Program-made: the position numbers and the translations under genes
Notes under the pieces: model-generated
Database searches by the model: none
The model's input: the letters and a program-made list of their open reading frames with translations, nothing else
Told to the model about the DNA's origin: nothing
Shown here: positions 7,163 to 17,909 of the stretch, one piece after another
Position numbering within the stretch: the first letter of the stretch is position 1
How the letters are laid out: each line of letters starts with the position of its first letter
Source of the DNA: Allopusillimonas sp048270225
GTDB taxonomy: Bacteria > Pseudomonadota > Gammaproteobacteria > Burkholderiales > Burkholderiaceae_B
Assembly (NCBI GenBank): GCA_048270225.1
Contig: JBLWTG010000003.1
Coordinates: 186,001-250,000 of the forward strand
Length of the DNA stretch: 64,000 bases
Reading direction: 5' to 3'

Positions 7163-8581
7163 ATGAATACTGTTGCTGACGCCACTTTTACCGATTACAA
7201 AATTGCCGATATCGCACTGGCCGACTGGGGTCGGCGCGAGATCGCCATTGCCGAAACCGAAATGCCCGGCCTCATGGCCACGCGCGAAGAGTATGCGGCG
7301 TCCCAGCCGCTCAAGGGTGCGCGCATCGCCGGTAGCCTGCACATGACCATCCAGACCGCAGTGCTGATCGAAACGCTCAAGGCGCTGGGCGCCGAAGTGC
7401 GCTGGGCCTCATGCAATATCTTCTCCACGCAGGATCATGCTGCGGCGGCCATCGCGGCCAGCGGCACCGCTGTCTTTGCCGTCAAGGGCGAAACGCTGGA
7501 AGACTACTGGGATTACTCGCACAAGATCTTCGAGTGGCCTGAAGGCCAGCAGGCCAACATGATTCTCGACGATGGCGGCGACGCCACCACGCTGCTGCAT
7601 CTGGGCGCGCGCGCCGAGTCGGACATCTCGGTGCTTGGCAAGCCCGGCAGCGAAGAAGAGCGGGTGCTGTTTGCCGCCATCAAGGCGCAACTGGCGCGCG
7701 ACCCCAAGTGGTATTCCACCCGCCTGGCGCAGATCAAGGGCGTTACCGAAGAAACCACGACTGGCGTACATCGCCTGTATCAGATGGCACGCAAGGGCGA
7801 ACTGGCCTTTCCCGCCATCAACGTCAACGATTCCGTGACCAAATCCAAGTTCGACAACCTCTATGGCTGCCGTGAGTCGCTGGTCGACGGCATCAAGCGC
7901 GCCACCGATGTCATGGTCGCCGGCAAGGTGGCCCTGGTCTGCGGTTTTGGCGATGTGGGCAAGGGTTGCGCCCAGGCGCTGGCGGCATTGCGCGCGCAGG
8001 TGTGGGTCACAGAGGTCGACCCGATCTGCGCGCTGCAGGCCTCTATGGAAGGCTATCGTGTCGTCACGCTGGAAGAAGCCGCTGACAAGGCTGATATTTT
8101 CGTGACTGCTACCGGCAACTACCATGTCATTACGCGCGATCACATGGAGCGCATGAAAGATCAGGCCATCATCTGCAACATCGGGCACTTTGACAACGAA
8201 ATCGATGTAGCCTCGATCGAAGATCTGCAGTGGGAAGAGATCAAACCCCAGGTGGACCACGTTATTTTCCCGGACGGCAAGCGCATCATTCTGCTGGCCA
8301 AGGGCCGGCTGGTGAATCTGGGGTGTGCGACAGGCCATCCTTCTTTTGTGATGTCGGCCTCGTTCACCAATCAGACCATCGCCCAGATCGAGCTGTTCAC
8401 GCGCGGCGAAGCATACGAAACCGGCAAGGTGTATGTGCTGCCCAAGCATCTGGACGAAAAAGTCGCTCGCCTGCACCTGAAGAAGCTCGGTGTCCAGTTG
8501 ACGACGCTGCGCCAGGACCAGGCCGACTACATCAGCGTGCCTGTGCAGGGTCCCTACAAGCCTGATCATTATCGCTACTAA
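7163..8581 (+). CDS. ahcY: S-adenosylhomocysteine hydrolase
   Basis: AhcY (472 aa) hydrolyses SAH to adenosine and homocysteine, clearing the product of SAM-dependent methylation. The NAD-binding Rossmann motif is VCGFGDVGKGCAQAL, and the C-terminal LHLKKLG...KPDHYRY ending is canonical. It contains the roughly 40-residue insertion (about residues 150-195) typical of the longer bacterial and plant forms. It is preceded by a SAH riboswitch, so it is probably induced when SAH accumulates. Confidence 0.97.
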   Translation: MNTVADATFTDYKIADIALADWGRREIAIAETEMPGLMATREEYAASQPLKGARIAGSLHMTIQTAVLIETLKALGAEVRWASCNIFSTQDHAAAAIAASGTAVFAVKGETLEDYWDYSHKIFEWPEGQQANMILDDGGDATTLLHLGARAESDISVLGKPGSEEERVLFAAIKAQLARDPKWYSTRLAQIKGVTEETTTGVHRLYQMARKGELAFPAINVNDSVTKSKFDNLYGCRESLVDGIKRATDVMVAGKVALVCGFGDVGKGCAQALAALRAQVWVTEVDPICALQASMEGYRVVTLEEAADKADIFVTATGNYHVITRDHMERMKDQAIICNIGHFDNEIDVASIEDLQWEEIKPQVDHVIFPDGKRIILLAKGRLVNLGCATGHPSFVMSASFTNQTIAQIELFTRGEAYETGKVYVLPKHLDEKVARLHLKKLGVQLTTLRQDQADYISVPVQGPYKPDHYRY

Positions 8582-8665
8582 GCGGTGTGTCGTAGTACCG
8601 TGCTGCAGTGCCGGCGGGACATCTGCCCCGTCGTTCAAAGCGGGGTTTAACCAAGGAGCATCGAT

Positions 8666-9001
8666 ATGGAACTCTTACTAGTCTGGGTCTTGAATGCTGT
8701 TGCATTGCTGATCGTTGCCTACATTCTGCCTGGCATCAATGTGGCTTCATTTGGTTCTGCGCTGATTGCGGCGCTGGTGCTGGGCCTGCTCAACACCCTG
8801 GTCAAGCCAGTGCTGATTCTGCTGACGCTGCCCATCACGGTCATCACGCTGGGCCTGTTCCTGCTGGTGCTCAACGCGCTGGTGTTCTGGTTTGCCGGCT
8901 CCGTCCTGAAAGGCTTTCAGGTCAACGGTTTCTGGTGGGCCATGCTGGGCGCCCTGATCTACAGTATTGTTTCGGGCATTCTCTCGCGCCTGTTGTCTTG
9001 A
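8666..9001 (+). CDS. Phage holin family-IV-like small membrane protein
   Basis: This is a very hydrophobic protein of 111 residues with about four transmembrane segments and almost no soluble part. It matches the mycobacteriophage-type four-TMS holin superfamily (DUF360, YvlD-like). A good Shine-Dalgarno (AAGGAG, 8655-8660) precedes the ATG. It sits between ahcY and metF, as in Bordetella relatives. Despite the name this is a resident chromosomal gene, with no prophage around it. Function unknown. Confidence 0.8.
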   Translation: MELLLVWVLNAVALLIVAYILPGINVASFGSALIAALVLGLLNTLVKPVLILLTLPITVITLGLFLLVLNALVFWFAGSVLKGFQVNGFWWAMLGALIYSIVSGILSRLLS

Positions 9002-9007
9002 TATACG

Positions 9008-9026
9008 CCCCGCCGCCAGGGCGGGG
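9008..9026 (+). other. GC-rich hairpin before metF
   Basis: CCCCGCC (9008-9014) pairs with GGCGGGG (9020-9026) around a 5-base loop, just before the metF Shine-Dalgarno. There is no U-tract, so it may be an RNA-processing or attenuation hairpin rather than a terminator. Confidence 0.35.
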
Positions 9027-9043
9027 TCCTCGGAGTGCGTTAC

Positions 9044-9883
9044 ATGAGCAGTAAACAGGCGGTCAGTCTGGAATTTTTCCCGCCTCGCGATATCGCGGCC
9101 CAGGAAAAACTGGTGCGCTCGGCCAAGCAATTGCTGGCCCTGCATCCCGAGTATGTCAGCGTTACCTTTGGCGCGGGCGGCTCCACACGCAGCGGCACGG
9201 CCGATACCGTGCGCATGCTGCAGAACCTGGGTTGCGAGGCCGCGCCCCATCTGTCGTGCATCGGCGCATCACGCGTCGTGCTGGGCGAGATACTGGATGC
9301 CTACCGGGCGCAAGGTGTACGCCGCCTCGTCGCCCTGCGCGGCGACCTGCCTTCAGGCATGGGCGGCGATGCCGGCGAGCTGCACTACGCCAGTCATCTG
9401 GTGGAGTTTATCCGCCAGCACAGCGGAGACTGGTTTCACATCGAGGTGGCGGCTTATCCCGAGAGCCATCCGCAATCGCGCAGCGCGACCTCCGATCTGG
9501 ATCACTTCATCGCCAAAGTGCGGGCGGGCGCCAATAGCGCTATTACGCAGTATTTTTTCAATGCCGACGCGTATTTCGACTTTGTCGGACGCGTCAGGGC
9601 CAGAGGGCTGGATATTCCCGTAGTGCCCGGCATCATGCCCATCACGAACCATACCCAGCTGGCGCGGTTTTCGGTCATGTGCGGCGCGGAGATCCCGCGC
9701 TGGATTACACAGCGCCTGGCGGATTTCGGCGATGACAAGGCCTCCATCAAAGCCTTCGGCGTAGAGGTGATCGCGCGCATGTGCCAGCAGCTGCTCGACG
9801 GCGGTGCGCCCGGCCTGCACTTTTATACGCTTAACAGCGCCGAGGCCACGATGGACATCTGCCGGCAGCTTTCGCTGGATTGA
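9044..9883 (+). CDS. metF: Methylenetetrahydrofolate reductase
   Basis: MetF (279 aa) reduces 5,10-methylene-THF to 5-methyl-THF, the methyl donor for methionine synthesis. The FAD-dependent TIM barrel opens with SLEFFPPRD. The motif region with VTFGAGGSTRSGT, the RGDLP loop and a C-terminal HFYTLNSA are as expected. I prefer the ATG at 9044 (GGAG 8 bases upstream) over the in-frame GTG at 9035. Together with metK and ahcY it completes a regional SAM/methionine cycle cluster. Confidence 0.94.
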   Translation: MSSKQAVSLEFFPPRDIAAQEKLVRSAKQLLALHPEYVSVTFGAGGSTRSGTADTVRMLQNLGCEAAPHLSCIGASRVVLGEILDAYRAQGVRRLVALRGDLPSGMGGDAGELHYASHLVEFIRQHSGDWFHIEVAAYPESHPQSRSATSDLDHFIAKVRAGANSAITQYFFNADAYFDFVGRVRARGLDIPVVPGIMPITNHTQLARFSVMCGAEIPRWITQRLADFGDDKASIKAFGVEVIARMCQQLLDGGAPGLHFYTLNSAEATMDICRQLSLD

Positions 9884-9910
9884 TGCGCATCCTGCCGGCC
9901 CGCGTCTCTT

Positions 9911-10543
9911 TCAGTCCAGCACGGGCGCCGGTACCGCCCAGCCCTTGTCGGTGAGGATGGCATCCAGCGGCACATCATGAGACGCCGGGCTGTAGTCGTC
10001 GCCGGACAGATCTCCGCAAGCCCAGGCGATGCCTATGGTGACAGGCGGCTGATCTGAAGCCTTGAGCCCCGCCAGGGTGCGATCGTAATAGCCTTTTCCG
10101 TAGCCGATGCGGTCGCCCTGGCGCGTATAGCCCAGGGTGGGCACCAGCACGATGTCGGGCGGCGGCGCGAGTTCGCCCACCGGTTCCTGGATGCCGTAGG
10201 CGCCTTGCTGCATGGGTGCGCCCGGTTCCCAGAGCCTGAACTGCAGCGGGGCATCGGGTGCCGTGACGACAGGCAGCGATACGCGGTATCCTTCTTCTTC
10301 TACCCATTGCTGCAACAGCGGTTGCAGCGCCGGTTCATCCTCTGTAGACCAGAAGGCCGCAATATTCCTGGGTTCCGGCTTGCCTGCGTCGCGCAGGCGG
10401 GTGCGGGTTGTCGCCAGCCAGGTAAACAGGCGGCCGCGGATCAACAGGGCGCCGCGTTTGCGCTCAACAGGATCCTGTGCAGCCCTGCGCTGTTTCAGGC
10501 TGACTCGCAGCGGTGCCGCATTATTGTGTAAGCTGTCATTCAT
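9911..10543 (-). CDS. 5-formyltetrahydrofolate cyclo-ligase
   Basis: This 210-residue protein belongs to the 5-FCL/MTHFS (YgfA) family, which recycles 5-formyl-THF to 5,10-methenyl-THF using ATP. The diagnostic GYGKGYYDRTLA motif is present near residue 155. It is convergent with metF, another folate enzyme. Its start codon (CAT at 10541-10543) overlaps, on the other strand, an ATG that is one possible start of the transglycosylase gene. Confidence 0.9.
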   Translation of the reverse strand: MNDSLHNNAAPLRVSLKQRRAAQDPVERKRGALLIRGRLFTWLATTRTRLRDAGKPEPRNIAAFWSTEDEPALQPLLQQWVEEEGYRVSLPVVTAPDAPLQFRLWEPGAPMQQGAYGIQEPVGELAPPPDIVLVPTLGYTRQGDRIGYGKGYYDRTLAGLKASDQPPVTIGIAWACGDLSGDDYSPASHDVPLDAILTDKGWAVPAPVLD

Positions 10544-10568
10544 GAGCGAGATATGGGGTCAATTCGAG

Positions 10569-12728
10569 ATGTTATCCAATAGGCAACGGTATCAGAAATT
10601 CCGCAGGATGTCCGGTACAGGGCGTCCGGCCAGAGTACGGCTGGGCGTTTATGTCGCGCTCTCGCTGGTCATGGCCGGTTGCGGCGGCGCGGAGCAGGTC
10701 GCTGCCCAAGCGGATACGCGGGCGCCCGCGGGGAGCCGGTCCATGTCCGCGACACTGGATACGCCGGCGGCTGTCCAGATCGCCTCGCTGCAGGGTCTGC
10801 CTGCTTTGCAGGACCAGATTGGCAAGGAAAAAAATACCGTTACGCTGGTGACGCCGCCCGAAGCGCGTCAGGCCATGCTCGATGCGCGCGACGCCAAGCA
10901 GCAAAAACAGTGGGATCGTCTGCAGGCGCTGGTGCCGCTTGCCCAGTCGGACCCGGCCATCGGCGCCTATGCGGAGTACTGGTCGCTCTATCATGCCCTG
11001 ATGGATACCACGACGCCTGTTCCCGAGGCGCAGTTGCGCGATTTCATCCAGCGTCATCCCGGCACCTACCTGGCGGACAGGCTCAAGGGCGACTGGATTG
11101 TTGCGGCCACGCGCACCGGCAATTATGCGCTGGCCGCCAGCCTGGGGCCGCTGGTCAATTCCAATGCGTCGGAGCGGTGCGCTCTGCTGCATGCGCAGCA
11201 CATGACGGGCCAGCGGGTCAGCGCCGGGCAGGTCATGGACAACTTCGAGCCCAATCGCACCTGCTGGGCCATGCTGGACCAGATGCAAAGCAGTCAGGTC
11301 GTGGGCTGGAAGGAACTCGAACCCGCACTGCGCGCCATACTCGAAACCAACAAGTCGGGCAATGCCCGTCGCATGGCAGCCATGATGTTCACGCCGAAAG
11401 AAATGGCGGACTACGCGGCGATCATGAAAAACCCCAAGAAATGGCTGACGGGGCGCACACCGCCCCGGGACCAGGCCCAGATCGAGCTGGTCACCATCGC
11501 GCTGTCGCGGCTGGCTTACGGCGATAATCGCCTGCCCAATGCTGCCTATGTCGAAAGCGTGTGGGCCAGGGCCATTCCCAAGGACAATATCCAGTGGGTA
11601 TGGAGCCAGTTCGGCCTGGTTGCGGCACTCAATGTCGAGCTCGATGCCGCCAAGTGGTATCGCCGGTCCGGCAATGGCCCCATGACCGATTACAACCATG
11701 CGTGGCAGGTCAGGGCCGAGCTGCGGCAGCCGGCCATAGACTGGAAGCGGGTCGAGGGAGCAATAGCGCGCATGACGGAGCGCCAGGCTTCCGAGAGCGT
11801 CTGGATGTACTGGTCGGCCCGGGCGCTGGCTGAACAGGGGCGTCACGAGGCGGCGGTACGCAAGTACCAGGCAGTGTCGTCGGAGCTCGATTTCTACGGT
11901 CAACTGGCCAGTGAGGAACTGGGCAAGACGCCGTCGCTGCCGGCTGCGCCGTCGCCCGTCACCGCCGCAGAGCTGCACGAAGCGCGCAGCAACCCCGGGC
12001 TGCGGCGCGCCATCGTCCTGTTCGACCTGGGTTGGCGCTCGGAGGCGGTGCCAGAGTGGAGCTATGCCATTCGCGGCATGAGCGACCGGCAGTTGCGGGC
12101 CGCCGCTGAGCTGGCGCGGCAGGAACACATCTATGACCGCGTGGTGAACACCTCCCTGCTGACCCGTAACGAAATAGACTTTTCCCAGCGATTTATCGCT
12201 CCGTTCGAAGGGCGCGTGAGCGCAAAAGCGCGCCAGATCGATCTGGATCCCGCCTGGGTGTACGGGCTGATACGCCAGGAATCGCGCTTTATCATGGACG
12301 CCCGTTCGCACGTGGGCGCCTCGGGTCTGATGCAGCTGATGCCCGCCACGGCGCGGTGGGTCGCCAAGAAAATCGGCATGGTCGATTTCTCGCCCTCATC
12401 GGTCAACGAGTTCGAGACCAACACGATTCTGGGGACCAACTACCTGAACATGGTGCTGAACGACCTAAACGGATCCGAGGTGCTGGCTACTGCAGGCTAT
12501 AACGCGGGACCTCGACGTCCGGTCTTGTGGCGTTCCAAGCTGGCGGCGCCGGTCGAGGGGGCGATTTTCGCGGAGACCATACCGTTTACGGAAACCCGCC
12601 TGTATGTCAAGAACGTGATGTCCAACGCAACCTATTACGCCATGATGTTCACAGGCAGGCCGCAGTCGCTCAAGAAGCGTCTGGGTACCGTGTCGCCCGA
12701 ACCGAGCCAGGCCCTGGATCTGCCCTGA
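10569..12728 (+). CDS. slt: Soluble lytic transglycosylase (Slt70-type) lipoprotein
   Basis: This 719-residue Slt-like enzyme cleaves the MurNAc-GlcNAc bond to give 1,6-anhydro ends. A lipoprotein-type signal (lipobox VMAGC) is near residues 30-37, so it is probably outer-membrane anchored rather than free. A long alpha-helical U-domain follows. The catalytic C-terminal SLT domain has the glutamate in RQESRF, then GASGLMQLMPATARW and AGYNAGPRR. The start is uncertain among in-frame ATGs at 10542, 10569 and 10608. The 3' end overlaps the cca ATG by one base (TGATG). Confidence 0.9.
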   Translation: MLSNRQRYQKFRRMSGTGRPARVRLGVYVALSLVMAGCGGAEQVAAQADTRAPAGSRSMSATLDTPAAVQIASLQGLPALQDQIGKEKNTVTLVTPPEARQAMLDARDAKQQKQWDRLQALVPLAQSDPAIGAYAEYWSLYHALMDTTTPVPEAQLRDFIQRHPGTYLADRLKGDWIVAATRTGNYALAASLGPLVNSNASERCALLHAQHMTGQRVSAGQVMDNFEPNRTCWAMLDQMQSSQVVGWKELEPALRAILETNKSGNARRMAAMMFTPKEMADYAAIMKNPKKWLTGRTPPRDQAQIELVTIALSRLAYGDNRLPNAAYVESVWARAIPKDNIQWVWSQFGLVAALNVELDAAKWYRRSGNGPMTDYNHAWQVRAELRQPAIDWKRVEGAIARMTERQASESVWMYWSARALAEQGRHEAAVRKYQAVSSELDFYGQLASEELGKTPSLPAAPSPVTAAELHEARSNPGLRRAIVLFDLGWRSEAVPEWSYAIRGMSDRQLRAAAELARQEHIYDRVVNTSLLTRNEIDFSQRFIAPFEGRVSAKARQIDLDPAWVYGLIRQESRFIMDARSHVGASGLMQLMPATARWVAKKIGMVDFSPSSVNEFETNTILGTNYLNMVLNDLNGSEVLATAGYNAGPRRPVLWRSKLAAPVEGAIFAETIPFTETRLYVKNVMSNATYYAMMFTGRPQSLKKRLGTVSPEPSQALDLP

Positions 12729-13858
12729 TGGGTGCGTCGGCCATGAGCCCTGATGGTGCCGACGTGCTTGACGGCCTTGATGTATATATCGTCGGTGGCG
12801 CCGTGCGTGACGATCTGCTGGGGCTGCCTGCGGGCGACCGCGACTGGGTGGTTGTCGGCGCTACGCCCGAGGATATGCTGCGGCGAGGGTTCATGCCCGT
12901 AGGCGGTGATTTTCCTGTTTTCCTGCATCCTCGCAGCAAGGAGGAGTATGCGCTGGCGCGCACGGAGCGCAAGTCGGGGCGAGGCTACAAGGGGTTTACC
13001 TTCTATACGGGCGTGGACGTCACGCTCGAGGATGATCTGTGCCGGCGTGACCTGACCATCAATGCAATTGCGCGCCGCCGGGATGGGCAATTGGTCGATC
13101 CACTGGACGGCCAGGCCGACATCCGCGCGAAAGTGTTGCGGCACGTAGGGCAGGCTTTTGTCGAAGATCCTGTGCGTCTGTTGAGGCTGGCCCGGTTTGC
13201 TGCAAGATTTCACGATTTTTCCGTGGCGCCGGAAACCATGCAGCTGTCGCGCCAGCTGGTCGCCGACGGCGAGGTCGATGCGCTCGTCCCTGAGCGTGTC
13301 TGGAAAGAAATCGCCAAGGGATTGATGACGTCGCATCCCGGGCGCATGTTCGATGTTCTGCAGGAGGCGGGCGCGCTCGAGCGTGTATTGCCCGGGCTGC
13401 ACTATGACAGTGCGGTGGTGTCAGAGACGCTGATGCGAGCAGATGAGGCGGCTCTGGCTTTGCCTGCCCGTTTTGCGCTGGCCTGCCGGCTGTCGCAGGC
13501 GCCCGATCAGCTTGGACGCCATGTCAGGGCGCCCAGCGAGTGCATTGATTACGCGCGTCTGCTGCCCCGGGTGCTGGAGGCAGTGTCTCAGGAAGCTCCG
13601 GCACAATGGCTGGACCTGATGGAGCGTTGCGATGCGCTGCGCAAGCCTGAGCGCTATATGGATTTGCTGCGCGCAGCGGCCTGCGTTGTGGCAGTGGACA
13701 TGGATGAGTGGCAGCGCCGCCTGTCGGCCATACGCGATCTGGATGCGGGGGCGATTGCCAGGGCATGGACGGGCCAGCCCGAACGCATCCGGCTGGCCCT
13801 GCGCGAGGCGCGCCTGCAGGCTTTGTCCGGCCTGCCGTCAACTGCGGTGCGAAGTTAG
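12728..13858 (+). CDS. cca: CCA tRNA nucleotidyltransferase
   Basis: This enzyme (376 aa) adds or repairs the 3' CCA end of tRNAs. Class II nucleotidyltransferase motifs are visible: GGAVRDDLLG, the catalytic DRD in GDRDWVVVG, and RRDLTINAIARR, followed by a helical tRNA-binding region with LLRLARFAARF. It lacks a clear C-terminal HD phosphohydrolase domain, like the shorter Cca of related betaproteobacteria. The ATG overlaps the slt stop, so translation is coupled. The 3' end overlaps the convergent hydratase stop by 4 bases. Confidence 0.94.
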   Translation: MGASAMSPDGADVLDGLDVYIVGGAVRDDLLGLPAGDRDWVVVGATPEDMLRRGFMPVGGDFPVFLHPRSKEEYALARTERKSGRGYKGFTFYTGVDVTLEDDLCRRDLTINAIARRRDGQLVDPLDGQADIRAKVLRHVGQAFVEDPVRLLRLARFAARFHDFSVAPETMQLSRQLVADGEVDALVPERVWKEIAKGLMTSHPGRMFDVLQEAGALERVLPGLHYDSAVVSETLMRADEAALALPARFALACRLSQAPDQLGRHVRAPSECIDYARLLPRVLEAVSQEAPAQWLDLMERCDALRKPERYMDLLRAAACVVAVDMDEWQRRLSAIRDLDAGAIARAWTGQPERIRLALREARLQALSGLPSTAVRS

Positions 13859-14613
13859 CAGAACGCCACGCGCACCCACCCCAGGCCTGGCAGATGCGCG
13901 CTGACATCGGTGTCCGCCTCTGCGAACTCCACGCCGCTGCATGATCCTGTTGTGACGATCTGGCCCGCGCGTATGCCGCCGTGCCGGGCGGCCACGTGAT
14001 TGGCCAGCCACACCAGCAGCCGCAGTACATCGCCGGCGGAATTCGCGCCCTGGGTATCCACGATGATTTTGTCGTTGAACATGAGCTGGACAGGCTGTTC
14101 GAGCTGATTGATCGCAAAGCCGTGATCGCGGCCTTCGCCGTAGACCAGGCCGCCATGGCTGAGCGAGTCTGCCAGTGCGCTGGGGTAGTCGACCTGGGTG
14201 CGATCGCTGTAGCGGGATTCGACCACCTCGATAGCCGGATGTACCGAGGCGACGGCATCCAGTACTTGCGCAAGCGTATAGGGTTGCGCCTGGGGTGGCA
14301 GGTCGTGCTTGAAGCGATAGGCGATTTCCACTTCGATGCCGCGCAGCGGATAGTCGCTGGACAGGCATCGCGCTGGAGACTGCATGATCCCGGCCGCCGG
14401 CAGCGGCGCGCAATTCGGTTCGCCGTCATGCGAGGCCGCGCCGACTTTCCATCCGCCTATGGGGCCCAGTTGTGCAGCGACCGCATCCTGTATGGCATAA
14501 CCCTGTGCGGCATCGCTTGGCCTGCAGTCCTGCGGCAGCGAGGCGATAGGGGTGCGCTGAGCGCGGGCATCCAGAAGATGTTTTGCGGCCTGGTGGATCA
14601 TGTCTGTTGTCAT
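13855..14613 (-). CDS. 2-keto-4-pentenoate hydratase-like protein (MhpD/FAH superfamily)
   Basis: This 252-residue protein belongs to the hydratase/decarboxylase branch of the fumarylacetoacetate hydrolase superfamily, which acts on 2-oxo-pent-4-enoate-type dienols. Family features include an acidic metal-binding stretch in GIEVEIAYRF and a Gly-rich end with VTTGSCSGVEFAEADTDV. No meta-cleavage pathway genes lie nearby, so the substrate is unknown and it may be a housekeeping paralogue. The start at 14613 gives the family length. The frame runs further upstream without homologous content. Confidence 0.8.
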   Translation of the reverse strand: MTTDMIHQAAKHLLDARAQRTPIASLPQDCRPSDAAQGYAIQDAVAAQLGPIGGWKVGAASHDGEPNCAPLPAAGIMQSPARCLSSDYPLRGIEVEIAYRFKHDLPPQAQPYTLAQVLDAVASVHPAIEVVESRYSDRTQVDYPSALADSLSHGGLVYGEGRDHGFAINQLEQPVQLMFNDKIIVDTQGANSAGDVLRLLVWLANHVAARHGGIRAGQIVTTGSCSGVEFAEADTDVSAHLPGLGWVRVAFC

Positions 14614-14660
14614 TGAATGCGAGTATCCCGTAAGTGTGGAAACGATAATGCCAAGTCCGC

Positions 14661-15866
14661 TTACAGCCGGTCGCGGCGGTCGCCGCGCGTAAAGCCTGTC
14701 AGCGGCTCGTTGATGTTGCGGCCTATGGCCAGTACCTTGAAGAGTTCGCCCATTTCCGATTCGGAAGTCAGCTTCTGCACGGCGGCCATGACGCCTGCGT
14801 GATCTAGCGCCGTTCCCGCGCCGGGGCGTAACAGCAGTTCCGTCAGACCTGCATTCATCAGGAAACGGGCCTGCGAGGTATAGCCCAGCACGTCCAGACC
14901 GCCTTCGAGCGCGGCATCGGCCATGGCGGTGAAGTCCACATGCGTGGTGATATCCTGCAGGCCCGGATAAAGCAGAGGCTGCGCATGGGCGTGATGGCGG
15001 AAGTGACACATCAGCGTGCCTTCAGCTCGCTGAGGATGGTAGTACTCTCGCTGGGGGAAGCCGTAGTCGATCAGCAGGGCCGCGCCGCATTCAAGCCAGC
15101 GGCCCATTTGCACAATCCAGGCTTCGGCCTGCAGATTGATGTCGGACTGATAACCCGGCAGCGGCGGCATGCGCATGGATGCGGCAGCTTGCAGCCGGGC
15201 GGGCGCAGGCCGCGTGGCCAGCTCGAAGCGGGACGCGGGAGCGGCCTCGTGGGTGTCTGTATCCTGCACGAGGCGGACGCCGACCTCCAGAAGCGCTCCG
15301 GTGTCATCCCAGCGGAACAGGCTGGCCGGCATGGCATCCAGCACTTCGTTGGCAATCACGCATCCCGAAAACGCGTCGGGCAGCGTGTCCAGCCAGGCGA
15401 CGTCGGCCTGTAGCGGCTCGAGCCGCTGGCGCTGGCGCGCCTGCAGGTCTGCCGAGACATCAAGAATGCGATATTGGGGCTTGATGTCGAACTCGCGCAA
15501 GGCGGGGATGAGTGCAGTGGCCAATGCGCCGGAACCTGCGCCGAATTCCAGCACCTGATTGCTGCCAGAGGCGTGCAGTACCTGGGCGACCTGACGCGCC
15601 AGCGTCTGGGCGAACAAGGGACTGATCTCTGGTGCCGTGGTGAAATCGCCCGTGGGCAGCGCGCTGCCGAACTTCACGCTGCCTGCTGCGTAATAACCCA
15701 GGCCGGGCGCATACAGCGCCTCCTGCATCCACTGATCGAAAGGCAGAAAGCCCCGGTCCGTTTCGGCAATGCGCTGGGCAAGATAGTCGGCAACCGCCTG
15801 TGCATGAGCAAGGGCGTCTGCATCGGGTTGCGGCAGGCCGGTCGGTACAGTAGCGGCAGGTGTCAT
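14661..15866 (-). CDS. MidA/NDUFAF7-type SAM-dependent protein arginine methyltransferase
   Basis: This 401-residue protein belongs to COG1565 (DUF185). Mitochondrial NDUFAF7 methylates an arginine of a complex I subunit, and the bacterial proteins are inferred to act similarly. Visible motifs are GYYAAGSVKFG and the SAM-binding loop VLEFGAGSGALA, then NEVLDAMP and LIDYGFPQREYYHP. The start at 15866 overlaps the stop of a 57-residue membrane protein by 4 bases, so the two are translationally coupled. Confidence 0.85.
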   Translation of the reverse strand: MTPAATVPTGLPQPDADALAHAQAVADYLAQRIAETDRGFLPFDQWMQEALYAPGLGYYAAGSVKFGSALPTGDFTTAPEISPLFAQTLARQVAQVLHASGSNQVLEFGAGSGALATALIPALREFDIKPQYRILDVSADLQARQRQRLEPLQADVAWLDTLPDAFSGCVIANEVLDAMPASLFRWDDTGALLEVGVRLVQDTDTHEAAPASRFELATRPAPARLQAAASMRMPPLPGYQSDINLQAEAWIVQMGRWLECGAALLIDYGFPQREYYHPQRAEGTLMCHFRHHAHAQPLLYPGLQDITTHVDFTAMADAALEGGLDVLGYTSQARFLMNAGLTELLLRPGAGTALDHAGVMAAVQKLTSESEMGELFKVLAIGRNINEPLTGFTRGDRRDRL

Positions 15867-16036
15867 TTTGGCTGGTCTTTTTCTTTGTCCAGTACCCAGA
15901 GGGAATAGCACATTGAGACGAGAAACCCGATGAGCAGCCCTGCGGCCAGCGCAACGATATAGTTATCCAGCGCGATCCAGAGCGGCAAGGACAAAAGCAG
16001 GGACAGCAGGAGGGGCTTGCGGGCGAGCTGTTTCAT
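15863..16036 (-). CDS. Small two-pass membrane protein (57 aa)
   Basis: This short gene encodes 57 residues: a basic start (MKQLARKPLL), two hydrophobic segments at about residues 9-24 and 27-45, and a charged tail DKEKDQPK. The start is the ATG complementary to 16034-16036. The stop overlaps the methyltransferase ATG as ATGA, which strongly suggests a real, co-translated gene. I recognise no domain. It may be a conserved hypothetical of related betaproteobacteria. Confidence 0.7.
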   Translation of the reverse strand: MKQLARKPLLLSLLLSLPLWIALDNYIVALAAGLLIGFLVSMCYSLWVLDKEKDQPK

Positions 16037-16087
16037 GGTTTTTCGGGGAAAGCGGGCAGCCTTATTGTAATGTGTGCTTGTCTGCGG

Positions 16088-16145
16088 GCGTGAAACAGCC
16101 CCGGAAGTCTGGACGCAGGTCCAGCATGCCGGGGCTGTTTCACGC
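16088..16145. terminator. Long perfect inverted repeat (17-bp arms)
   Basis: Arms 16088-16104 and 16129-16145 are perfect reverse complements (core TGAAACAGCCCCGG), and TGGAC/GTCCA can extend the stem inside the 24-base loop. It lies between the end of the helicase gene and the next minus-strand gene. Position suggests a strong terminator, but no U-tract follows on either strand. Confidence 0.55.
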
Positions 16146-16208
16146 GCAGGCCAGGCCTGCGTTCAGCGATCTGTGCGGTATGGGCCGCACAGGCCATCGA
16201 GGTACTGC

Positions 16209-17909
<1,701 letters not shown>

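Noticed and set aside
8666..9001. Holin-like gene as evidence of a prophage
   Set aside because: No other phage gene, integrase site or tRNA is nearby, and the gene sits in a conserved metabolic block.
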